Source of the DNA: an uncultured Mycoplasmatota bacterium
GTDB taxonomy: Bacteria; Bacillota_I; Bacilli_A; RF39; UBA660
Direction of reading: 5' to 3'
Assembly (NCBI GenBank): GCA_948470005.1
Contig: CAOKNI010000015.1
Span: forward strand, 1-24,232
Length of the DNA stretch: 24,232 bases
In this document: one piece after another, positions 1-6,962 of the stretch
Layout of the letters: each line of letters opens with the position of its first letter
Position numbering within the stretch: position 1 is the first letter of the stretch
The notes under the pieces: model-generated
What the model was told of the DNA's origin: nothing
Databases searched by the model: none
The model's input: the letters and a program-made list of their open reading frames with translations, nothing else
Position numbers and translations under genes: made by a program

Positions 1-1
1 A

Positions 2-754
2 ACTATTTTGTCGGTTGTAAGTGCTGCAACTCCGAAGATAGCTAGTTATCACTTTACAACATTATCACCTAATTTAGGAGTAGTTAAGTTAAAAGATGGT
101 CGTAGTTTTGTTATGGCAGATTTACCTGGTTTAATTGAAGGAGCGCATGAAGGTGTTGGGCTTGGCCATAAATTTTTAAGACATGCTATGCGAACTAAAA
201 TACTAGCTCATGTTGTAGATATGGCCGCGGAAGAAAATAGAAATCCCATCCGAGACTATGAAATAATTCGAAAAGAAATTTTAAATTATAATGAAAAATT
301 AGCTTCTAAAAAAGAAATTATAATTGCTAGTAAAATGGATATGCCTAGCGCTTTAGATAATTTAAACCTTTTTAAAGAAAAATACCCTGAGAGTGAGATT
401 ATGCCTATTAGTGCTGTTACAGGTGAGGGTTTTGAAGATTTAATAAAAGTATTAGCAAACCAAATAGAGTCCATTACTGAATGTGATAATACCAATGAAG
501 AATTAGGTCATGTTGTTTATAAATATAGTAATGAAAAACCTTTTACGATAACTAAAGAAGATGATATATGGATATTAAAAGGTAAAGAGTTAGAAAAATT
601 ATTTAAAATGACTAGGTTTGATGAGGAAGAAGCAGTAAGGCGTTTTGCTCGGAAGTTAAAAGGTATGGGAGTTGAAGAGGAATTATTAAATCTTGGGGCT
701 AATTATGGTGATGAAGTTCAAATTTGTGATTATATATTTGAGTTTAAGGAATAA
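2..754 (+). CDS. obg: GTPase Obg, 3' part (gene starts before the window)
   Basis: Ribosome-associated GTPase of the Obg/CgtA family, involved in 50S assembly and the stringent response. The reading frame is open from base 2, and its first residues (TILSVVSAATPKIA) are the stretch that follows the P-loop, so the N-terminal Obg domain and most of the G1 motif lie outside the window. Visible parts are switch I (YHFTTLSPNLG), G3 DLPG, a G4-type ASKMD, G5 ISAVTGEG, and the C-terminal OCT domain ending in GDEVQICDYIFEF. The full-length family has about 430 residues; about 250 are here. One oddity is that the base-recognition motif NKxD reads SKMD (Asn to Ser). The family call is secure. Confidence 0.95.
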   Translation, partial: TILSVVSAATPKIASYHFTTLSPNLGVVKLKDGRSFVMADLPGLIEGAHEGVGLGHKFLRHAMRTKILAHVVDMAAEENRNPIRDYEIIRKEILNYNEKLASKKEIIIASKMDMPSALDNLNLFKEKYPESEIMPISAVTGEGFEDLIKVLANQIESITECDNTNEELGHVVYKYSNEKPFTITKEDDIWILKGKELEKLFKMTRFDEEEAVRRFARKLKGMGVEEELLNLGANYGDEVQICDYIFEFKE

Positions 755-762
755 GTGAGATT

Positions 763-922
763 ATGTCTTGCTTTTTAATTTATGTTTTAAAGACAAAAAA
801 TAAAATATATGTTTGCTAATAGCTGAAGTTTATATATGCAGAAATAGTGAAGCGCTTTATCATTAATTGATAGTAAAGAAATTTTAAATAATTTACTAGA
901 AAAATTAAAAAATACAGTTTAG
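763..922 (+). pseudogene. Decayed small gene between obg and DUF192
   Basis: This stretch contains protein-like pieces in different frames. From an ATG at 763 it reads MSCFLIYVLKTKNKIYVC and then two stops. It continues as EVYICRNSEALYH after another shift, then SKEILNNLLEKLKNTV before a TAG at 920-922. No family is recognised. The call rests only on protein-like composition broken by stops and shifts, and the stretch could be plain intergenic DNA. Confidence 0.3.
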
Positions 923-1248
923 ATTTCGTTAAAAATTAGAATAGTACCAATTTTTATTCTTTGACTAGCGTTAGCAGGTAGTTCTAAAATGCTAGTTTTT
1001 TTAATGTCATTATTTATTTTAATAATGCGGTTTTTACTTAAGTTTTCATATTTATATATAACTTCATTATTTTCATCTAAACCAATAACATCAATGTTTT
1101 CTTGCATAAAGTAAGTATGAATAGAATTGCATTTGGGAAAAAGCATACCAAAATCGATATTAGTTTTACCTATTAGACCAGTTAATCTTTTAGAAAAAGT
1201 ATTTGCGACAATTATATTATAAGTGTTTTTATTAGTTGTTAGAGTCAT
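919..1248 (-). CDS. DUF192 family protein
   Basis: A 109-residue protein of the DUF192 family (PF02643), which is small, beta-rich and without an established reaction. Family landmarks are RLTGLIGK near residue 21, GMLFPKCNSIHTYFMQENIDVIGLDENN in the middle, and the late ILELPANAS. No signal peptide is visible, although many homologues are exported. The start is supported by AGGTGA just before the ATG, and an extended -10 box (TGCTAAAAT) lies upstream. It is transcribed away from the Tad operon. DUF192 genes are often found near secretion or pilus loci, so its position may be meaningful, but that is inference. Confidence 0.85.
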   Translation of the reverse strand: MTLTTNKNTYNIIVANTFSKRLTGLIGKTNIDFGMLFPKCNSIHTYFMQENIDVIGLDENNEVIYKYENLSKNRIIKINNDIKKTSILELPANASQRIKIGTILIFNEI

Positions 1249-1264
1249 ATTTTCACCTAATATA

Positions 1265-1273
1265 ATTTTAGCA
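1265..1273 (-). promoter_or_regulatory. Extended -10 box for the DUF192 gene
   Basis: On the minus strand this reads TGCTAAAAT, a TGn extension plus a -10 close to TATAAT, just upstream of the AGGTGA and ATG of the DUF192 gene. No good -35 is visible. The same motif form precedes prs and the tmRNA. Confidence 0.5.
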
Positions 1274-1306
1274 TAAAAAAGGGGGATTATGATTAATTTT
1301 AGATAA

Positions 1307-1335
1307 TTTACTGTAAATGATTTATATAGTATAAT
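1307..1335 (+). promoter_or_regulatory. Promoter of the MFS remnant
   Basis: TTTACT at 1307-1312 and TATAAT at 1330-1335 are separated by 17 bases. The ATG of the broken transporter gene is at 1354 behind AGGTGA, so the promoter appears better preserved than the gene. Confidence 0.5.
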
Positions 1336-1353
1336 TATGATAGGTGAAGTAGT

Positions 1354-1915
1354 ATGAAAGAGACTAAAGCAATATTTATCATAGATATTTTAAAAAATAT
1401 TATAAATGTTTATTTTGATACATTATATTTTGGTAATTGGTATTTTAAAGGGACTTGCTGATGGCTTTTATTATTATCCAAAAAGTATTTTAGATTCAGA
1501 AAAAATTAATAATGAAAATAGACAGAAATTTAGTGGAATTGTAAATACAATTAATAAGATTATGGCGATAGGTATACCAATCTGTTTAGGCTTTTTATTA
1601 ACTTTTATGAATTATACAGATTTGGGTAAAATATTTTTTATGCTATTTATAGTTATGTTTTTAGTTTCTTTTTCTATAGATGATTATAAGCATTTAGATA
1701 AAAAATTTGAAATGAAAAAGTTTTTAAAATTAGTTAAAGATAATTTTAAGCCAGAATATTATTGCATACAAGATATTTTATTTTCAACTTCGAGAGTAAC
1801 TGGATATATTGTATTATTGGTAATGGTACTATTATGCGGTATAAATTATATTAATTACATATTAATCATTTGCGGACTGTTTTTAATGATTGAAGCATTG
1901 GTGTTGGTAATTTAA
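1354..1915 (+). pseudogene. MFS transporter remnant (internal deletion, frameshift, truncated C-terminus)
   Basis: An ATG at 1354 behind TAGGTGA opens a frame reading MKETKAIFIIDILKN then IINVYFDT, typical of an MFS N-terminus, which soon hits a TGA. The next frame, readable from about 1406, continues with ILKGLADGFYYYPKSIL then DSEKINNENRQKF, which in this transporter type normally follows four more helices. So the middle of the N-terminal half is missing and the junction is out of frame. The rest has hydrophobic segments and ends at 1915, well short of the roughly 400 residues expected. MFS membership is inferred from the helix pattern and the GLADGFYYYP stretch. Reading TGA as Trp does not restore a sensible protein. 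The remaining 169-codon frame is unlikely to make a working transporter. Confidence 0.75.
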
Positions 1916-1958
1916 GTAAATTAATGAGCTAAATCTAAATATATTTTAGGTGATTAAA

Positions 1959-1987
1959 TTGACTTTTTAACTATTTTATTATATCAT
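1959..1987 (+). promoter_or_regulatory. Promoter of the Tad pilus operon
   Basis: TTGACT (1959-1964), a 17-base spacer and TATCAT (1982-1987) stand about 25 bases before the first Tad gene. No other convincing promoter is seen until the terminator at 6890, so this probably drives all seven genes. Confidence 0.65.
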
Positions 1988-2011
1988 TAATTATGATAAG
2001 GGTGAGGCTTA

Positions 2012-2218
2012 ATGAATAAGCAAGGACAAGCTTTAGTAGAATATATTCTTATTATTGCACTCATAAGTGTGATTGCTATTGCACTGGTTAATTATTTTGG
2101 GGGTTATTTGAAAGATGCAATAACGAAAACCAGCTGCAGTTTAGTGGGCGAAGAATATGTTAAAGGAGATAAAGTTGGTAGTGCTTATTGTAAAGGAAAA
2201 GAAGAAGGGAAAGAATAG
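2012..2218 (+). CDS. flp: Flp-type (Tad) major pilin precursor
   Basis: A 68-residue prepilin of the Flp/Fap family, the structural subunit of Tad (type IVb-like) pili. It has the short leader MNKQG, with expected prepilin-peptidase cleavage before QALVEYILII, the Glu at mature position +5, the Tyr after it, and one hydrophobic helix to about residue 30. The mature part is short, as in this family. The C-terminal part carries two Cys (TSCSLVG and SAYCKG) that could form a disulfide outside the cell. The start has a strong site (GGGTGAGG). It is the first gene of the operon, the usual place for the abundant pilin. No prepilin peptidase is encoded in this window. Confidence 0.88.
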   Translation: MNKQGQALVEYILIIALISVIAIALVNYFGGYLKDAITKTSCSLVGEEYVKGDKVGSAYCKGKEEGKE

Positions 2219-2239
2219 TTTTTCTTGAGGGGAATAAAG

Positions 2240-2584
2240 ATGAAAAAGAAGGGGCAAGCACTTGTTGAATTTATTATTATATTACCGGTATTTATAATGC
2301 TTGTTCTAGGTGTTATTGATATTGGGAAAATATTGTATTCGAAAATAATTTTAGAAGATAAAATTACAGAAGCTATTTCTTTGTATGATAATGGGAGAAA
2401 TCTTGATGAAATAAAAAATAAATTGGAAATAAACAAAGAAAAAATGGATTTATCGATAAAAGAAGAACAAGATTATATTATTTTCAGCTTATCACAAGAT
2501 ATTGAGATTATTACGCCAGGCTTAAATTTTGTGTTTAATAATCCTTATAATTTAAAAGTTAAAAGGAGTATAAATAATGATTAA
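2240..2584 (+). CDS. TadE-like pseudopilin
   Basis: TadE-family minor pilin or pseudopilin of the Tad machinery, anchored in the membrane before processing. The N-terminus MKKKGQALVEFIIILP has the prepilin cleavage site after KKG, Gln at +1 and Glu at +5, followed by one transmembrane helix (about residues 8-28). The rest is a hydrophilic, charged ectodomain of about 85 residues. An in-frame TTG at 2225 lies in or before the ribosome binding site (TTGAGGGGA), so ATG 2240 is preferred. Its end overlaps the next start by eight bases, implying translational coupling. TadE membership rests on the N-terminal motif and gene order. Confidence 0.8.
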   Translation: MKKKGQALVEFIIILPVFIMLVLGVIDIGKILYSKIILEDKITEAISLYDNGRNLDEIKNKLEINKEKMDLSIKEEQDYIIFSLSQDIEIITPGLNFVFNNPYNLKVKRSINND

Positions 2585-2957
2585 AAATAAGCATGGCCAA
2601 ACCCTAATATTATTTGTGATTATGATTCCAATATTGATATTGTTATGTGCATTTGTAATTGATATGGGTCTTGTAATTGCGGAGCGGCATCATGTAAAGG
2701 AAGTTACAAAAACTGTAATTAAAGAAGAATTTGCTAATATGCATGATAGTAATATAGATAACAAAATAAAAAAATTACTGCAAGAAAATAAAATAGATAT
2801 TAAAAGGTTGGAAATAAATATAGCGGATAATACCTTAGAAATAAAAAATGAAATTGAGGTTGCTAGTATTTTTGGTAATATAATAGGAATTAAAAGTTAT
2901 AAAATTAAGGTTAATTTTAAAGGCTTTAAGGATAAAGATAAGTTAATATTTGAGTAA
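2577..2957 (+). CDS. TadE/TadG-like pseudopilin
   Basis: A 126-residue protein with a prepilin-like start (MIKNKHG before QTLILFVIMIPILILL) and one transmembrane helix, then a charged ectodomain. It takes the third place in the pilin block, where Tad loci carry a second TadE or a TadG. In contrast to its two neighbours, the position equivalent to Glu +5 is Leu (QTLIL rather than QALVE). It also lacks the long von Willebrand domain of classical TadG, so it is either a very short TadG or a second TadE. The start overlaps the end of the previous gene (ATG at 2577). Confidence 0.72.
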   Translation: MIKNKHGQTLILFVIMIPILILLCAFVIDMGLVIAERHHVKEVTKTVIKEEFANMHDSNIDNKIKKLLQENKIDIKRLEINIADNTLEIKNEIEVASIFGNIIGIKSYKIKVNFKGFKDKDKLIFE

Positions 2958-2971
2958 AGAGGGTATTTATA

Positions 2972-3739
2972 ATGAATAATAAAGGTATATCAATATTAAT
3001 TTCGGCGGCTAAAGGTGGAGTTGGAAAAACAATTACGACACTTAATTTGGCTGGAATTTATGAAGTTTTAGAAAAAAAAGTGCTAATTATTGATTTTGAT
3101 TTAGCAAGTGGGGGAATTTCCGCGGCTTTAAATGTTGAAACAGCAAAAAGTATCTATAATTTGGTTGATGATGTTAATAATAATCGTTATAAAGACTTTA
3201 AAAATTATGTAGCTAAGTATGATGATAATATTGATATACTTACGAGTCCTAAAGACCCAAGACAAGCTAGTAAGATTGACCCTAAATATGTGGAGCTTAT
3301 TTTAGATAAAGCCATATTTAATTATGATATAGTATTAATTGATTCGACTCATGTTTTAAATGATTTTAATATTTTAACTATGGATTTGGTAGATAAGATA
3401 CTTTTTTTAGTAACTAATGACCCTATGTGCCTTAAAAATACCAGAAGTATGATTTCAATTTTAAAAGATGTCGATTATACAAATTATAAAGTGATATTAA
3501 ATGAAAGTGTTCTACCTTTTAAAAAATATTTTAGCTTGTATGATATAAAGAATATTATTAAATCAAATATAGATTATGTTTTAACTAAAGAGTTTTATCT
3601 TAAAAATATAGATAACTTTATTATGAATGGAAAGATTATTACTTTGGATAGTAAAGCACCAACAATTTTTGCAAAAGATTTTACGACTTTAATGCAAATT
3701 GCGACCGATATGAATAGTGAAAGGGGAAGTGGAGAATGA
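2972..3739 (+). CDS. tadZ: TadZ/CpaE-like ParA/MinD-family ATPase
   Basis: A 255-residue P-loop ATPase of the MinD/ParA type that in Tad systems marks where the pilus is assembled. The deviant Walker A (SAAKGGVGKTITTLNLA) is at about residues 11-27, followed by the VLIIDFDLASGG strand and a Walker B-like IVLIDSTHVLNDF. The receiver-like N-terminal domain found in many TadZ/CpaE proteins is absent; the ATPase begins at the N-terminus. The gene follows the pseudopilins and overlaps tadA by four bases (ATGA), so translation is probably coupled. GAGGG precedes the ATG. ParA-family membership is certain; the TadZ role is inferred from position. Confidence 0.85.
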   Translation: MNNKGISILISAAKGGVGKTITTLNLAGIYEVLEKKVLIIDFDLASGGISAALNVETAKSIYNLVDDVNNNRYKDFKNYVAKYDDNIDILTSPKDPRQASKIDPKYVELILDKAIFNYDIVLIDSTHVLNDFNILTMDLVDKILFLVTNDPMCLKNTRSMISILKDVDYTNYKVILNESVLPFKKYFSLYDIKNIIKSNIDYVLTKEFYLKNIDNFIMNGKIITLDSKAPTIFAKDFTTLMQIATDMNSERGSGE

Positions 3740-5187
3740 AAAAAACACTTCAAGATGCTTTTGATATCAAAATTAAAGAGAAAAAGCCCAATATTTTAAG
3801 TGATTATGAAATATTTCAAGATAAAAAATTATTAGATAAATTAAGAACTGAAATAGTGGAAAATTTAATTGATAACGAAATGCCTAAGGAAGCATCAATT
3901 ACCGAATGGATTAATAATGAAATTGATAAAACGATTGAAGGTTATGATTTAACTAATTTAGAGCGAAGCCATTTATTTAATTTAATTGAAAATGAGATTA
4001 ATGGGTATGGGCCTTTAACAGAATTATTAAATAGTAAAAATATTACTGAAATAATGGTTAATTCACCGAATGAAATTTATATTGAAATTGATGGTGTCTT
4101 AACGAAAGATGATAGTGTATCTTTTATTAATGATGAGCATATTATTAGAACAATTCAAAGACTTATTCAGCCTCTTGGAAGGACAATAGACGCTAATAAT
4201 CCGATGGTAGATTCAAGACTTTTAGATGGTTCAAGAATAAATGCTGTAATTCCGCCCCTTTCAACAAAGGGTCCTGTTATAACTATTCGGAAATTTAAAG
4301 AATCCATGTCTAATATAGATGAACTTATTAGAATAGGTTCTTTAACGCCTTATATGGCACGCTTTTTAGACGCTGCGGTAAGAGGTAAATGTAATATTCT
4401 TGTGTGTGGTGGTACGGGCTCTGGTAAAACAACTTTACTTAATATTTTAAGTGGTTTTATAGGAGATAATGAGCGAATTATTACTATTGAAGATGCCGCG
4501 GAGCTTAAATTAAATCAAAGTCATGTTATTTCACTTGAAACTAGAACTATGAATTATGAAACAGATACAGAAATTACCATTCGTGATTTAGTTATAAATT
4601 CTTTGCGGATGAGACCAGATAGAATTGTTGTAGGTGAGGTTAGAGGTAAAGAAGCTTTTGATATGCTTCAAGCGATGAATACAGGACATGAAGGCTCACT
4701 TACTACTTTGCACGCTAATAGTCCAGTTGATGCATTAAACCGGTTAGAAACCATGGTTTTGATGGGTGGTTTTGATATTCCAATAAAAGCAGTGAGAGAA
4801 TATATTGTTAATGCTATTGATTTAATTGTAAATATTGAGCGGATGAGTGATGGTAGAAGAAAAGTTACAAGTATATGTGAGTTAGATGGATTTCAAGATA
4901 CCGAAATTAAAGTAAAAGAGATTTTTGCTTTTAAACAAAAGGGATTAACGGGATCGGGAGAAGTTGATGGTGAGTTTATATTGTATGATGGTATTCCTAA
5001 AGTTTATAATAAAATTAAAAGAAGAGGAATAACAGATGTTGATGATATATTTCTAAAAAAAGAAATAAAATTTGAATCTAATGAAAGAGCTAAAGCAGAA
5101 AAGAAAGTAAACGAGCCAAAAAACAAACAATCTGTTTTATATTATCAAGGAAAATATGAAGGATTAAAAGTAAAGAATAAAAAATAA
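3736..5187 (+). CDS. tadA: TadA/CpaF-type secretion ATPase
   Basis: A 483-residue hexameric motor ATPase of the type II/IV secretion family (CpaF/TadA branch) that powers pilus assembly from the cytoplasmic face. The N-terminal domain contains GYGPLTELLNSKNITEIMVN and IQPLGRTIDANNPMVDSRL. Walker A (CGGTGSGKTTLLN) is at about residue 225, then RIITIEDAAEL, the Walker B region MRPDRIVVGEVRG, and the His box GHEGSLTTLHANS. The family is near 430-480 residues, so it is complete. The last 50 residues are Lys-rich and non-conserved. It overlaps tadZ and is followed 12 bases later by tadB with its own AAGGAG site. Confidence 0.94.
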   Translation: MKKTLQDAFDIKIKEKKPNILSDYEIFQDKKLLDKLRTEIVENLIDNEMPKEASITEWINNEIDKTIEGYDLTNLERSHLFNLIENEINGYGPLTELLNSKNITEIMVNSPNEIYIEIDGVLTKDDSVSFINDEHIIRTIQRLIQPLGRTIDANNPMVDSRLLDGSRINAVIPPLSTKGPVITIRKFKESMSNIDELIRIGSLTPYMARFLDAAVRGKCNILVCGGTGSGKTTLLNILSGFIGDNERIITIEDAAELKLNQSHVISLETRTMNYETDTEITIRDLVINSLRMRPDRIVVGEVRGKEAFDMLQAMNTGHEGSLTTLHANSPVDALNRLETMVLMGGFDIPIKAVREYIVNAIDLIVNIERMSDGRRKVTSICELDGFQDTEIKVKEIFAFKQKGLTGSGEVDGEFILYDGIPKVYNKIKRRGITDVDDIFLKKEIKFESNERAKAEKKVNEPKNKQSVLYYQGKYEGLKVKNKK

Positions 5188-5199
5188 AAGGAGTTAAAA

Positions 5200-6189
5200 A
5201 TGGACGAAGTTAAAATATTACAAGTTATAATTATTGTAGTTATTTTAGGAGTAATAATTTATTTACTTCGTCTTTCAAATTCTTTAAAATTAGAAAAAAG
5301 GATTGCTAAGTTTGCGATTATATCTATTAAAGATGATGAAGTGTCTTTTGCAGATAAATTTATTTATTATTGGTGGCGTTTAGTAAAAAAAGTTGCTAAG
5401 ATATTAAATAAATTGCATGTTTTCAAAAAATATGGCGAGAAATATGGTAAGTTTGTTTCTTACAAAGAAAATAGAGAGGCTATAGATTATGTAGCTTTAA
5501 AAATAATACTAGCTATTTTTTTCTCTTTATTAAATTTGATTTACTTTGTTTTGCATGGTCTTAGTATTGATGTGATGGTTGTCTTGATTGCATTTTTATT
5601 AGCTTTTTTCCTACCAGACATATTTTTAAAATTTGAGTTTGTAAGAAGAAAGAAGAAAATAGAAGATGACTTATTAAAAGCTATTATTATTATGAATAAT
5701 GCTTTTCAAAGTGGTCGAAATATTATGCAAGCGGTGGAATGTGTTAAAGAAGAACTTGATGGACCTATCAAAGATGAATTTAAAAGGATTTATTTAGATA
5801 TAACGTATGGTCTTGGATTAGATGTGGTTTTTGGTCGATTTTATGAACGAGTAAAACTTGAAGATGCTAAATATATTACTTCTTCTTTAATTTTGTTAAA
5901 TAAAACAGGTGGCGATATTGTGAGCGTATTTAGAATGATTGAAAAGTCTATATTTGACCGAAAAAAATTAAAGAATGAACTTAAAAGTTTAACAGCTTCT
6001 TCAAGATTTGTTTTTAAACTATTAGTGTTTTTGCCCTTTATCTTTGCTTTAATTATCTTCATTTTAAATCCTGTTTATTTTATGCCGCTTTTTAGTAGTA
6101 TGATAGGAATATTTATATTATTTATTATAATTTCTTTGTATATTCTTTATATTGTGGTTATTAAAAAAGTATTAGAGGTGAAGATATGA
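5200..6189 (+). CDS. tadB: TadB-like inner-membrane platform protein
   Basis: A 329-residue membrane protein of the T2SSF family, one of the paired platform subunits of Tad machines. It starts with a hydrophobic helix (about residues 5-22), has a helical pair around residues 103-145, the conserved cytoplasmic T2SSF region with DDLLKAIIIMNNAFQSGRN and LLNKTGGDIVSVFRMIEKS, and two C-terminal helices. This length and layout fit TadB. AAGGAG supports the start. It overlaps the next gene by four bases (ATGA), as usual for tadB-tadC. The B versus C assignment follows gene order and size. Confidence 0.88.
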   Translation: MDEVKILQVIIIVVILGVIIYLLRLSNSLKLEKRIAKFAIISIKDDEVSFADKFIYYWWRLVKKVAKILNKLHVFKKYGEKYGKFVSYKENREAIDYVALKIILAIFFSLLNLIYFVLHGLSIDVMVVLIAFLLAFFLPDIFLKFEFVRRKKKIEDDLLKAIIIMNNAFQSGRNIMQAVECVKEELDGPIKDEFKRIYLDITYGLGLDVVFGRFYERVKLEDAKYITSSLILLNKTGGDIVSVFRMIEKSIFDRKKLKNELKSLTASSRFVFKLLVFLPFIFALIIFILNPVYFMPLFSSMIGIFILFIIISLYILYIVVIKKVLEVKI

Positions 6190-6881
6190 GAAATAATTTT
6201 ATTTTGAAAATCTATCCTAAAAAAGTAGTGGATAAAATTGATGATAAGATAAAGATGCTTGGAAATAGTAATTTAAATGTGGTTTCATTTTTGCTAATTC
6301 GTTTATTTATTACGATAATTGTTTTTATAACGGCGTTTATCTTTGCTAAACACGGGTATATTGTTGCTCCATTATTAGCCATAATTTTCTATGTTGGTTT
6401 AGAAAAAATATTAATAGATTATAAAATAGTAAAAAGAGGAAAAAAATTAGAGAAAGAAGCATTATTCTTTTTAGAAATTTTAATTTTAACTTTAGAAGGT
6501 GGACGAAATTTGCGGCATGCCTTAGAATTAGCAGTTCAAAATGTTGATTTGGAAATATCAGAAGAATTTGAGAAGGCTTTAAATGAAGTTAAGTTAGGTA
6601 AAAGTCTTAATGAAGCATTAAATGCTATGAAAAAAAGAATTCCGAGTGATATGCTTAATAATACCATTATTAATATGATTAGTTCAAATACTTTTGGTAG
6701 TAGCATAATAGATTCATTATATCATCAGATAGATTATTTAAGAGAAGCACAGATGTTAGATATAAAGGCTGAAATTGCTAAGCTTCCAACTAAAGTTAGT
6801 GTGATAAGTGTTCTATTTTTTGTGCCTATTATGCTACTGATAATACTTGCTCCCGTCGTAATTAATTATTTAATGAAATAA
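6186..6881 (+). CDS. tadC: TadC-like inner-membrane platform protein
   Basis: A 231-residue second T2SSF protein, expected to pair with TadB. There are two helices near the N-terminus (about residues 36-77), the T2SSF core with LEGGRNLRHALELAV and MISSNTFGSSIIDSLYHQ, and one C-terminal helix. It is shorter than many TadC proteins (about 280-330 residues), mainly at the N-terminus. GAGGTGA precedes the ATG within the end of tadB. It is the last gene of the operon before a strong terminator. Prepilin peptidase and any surface-anchoring components must be encoded elsewhere. Confidence 0.86.
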   Translation: MRNNFILKIYPKKVVDKIDDKIKMLGNSNLNVVSFLLIRLFITIIVFITAFIFAKHGYIVAPLLAIIFYVGLEKILIDYKIVKRGKKLEKEALFFLEILILTLEGGRNLRHALELAVQNVDLEISEEFEKALNEVKLGKSLNEALNAMKKRIPSDMLNNTIINMISSNTFGSSIIDSLYHQIDYLREAQMLDIKAEIAKLPTKVSVISVLFFVPIMLLIILAPVVINYLMK

Positions 6882-6889
6882 AAAATTAG

Positions 6890-6930
6890 AAAAAGAAGAT
6901 TTTTTTGAATAAAATGCTTCTTTTTTTGTC
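6890..6930 (+). terminator. Tad operon terminator
   Basis: AAAAAGAAG (6890-6898) pairs with CTTCTTTTT (6917-6925) and runs into further T residues. It separates the Tad operon from the ClpC-like gene. Confidence 0.75.
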
Positions 6931-6962
6931 TTAATTAACATAGATATTTAAAGGAGGCTAAT

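Noticed and set aside
286..495. Minus-strand ORF of 69 codons
   Set aside because: It lies inside obg in the antisense frame, has no ribosome binding site and does not resemble a protein family.
1354..1460. TGA read as Trp (mollicute code)
   Set aside because: Intact genes use TGG for Trp and several end in TGA; most pseudogene stops are TAA, so recoding would not repair them.
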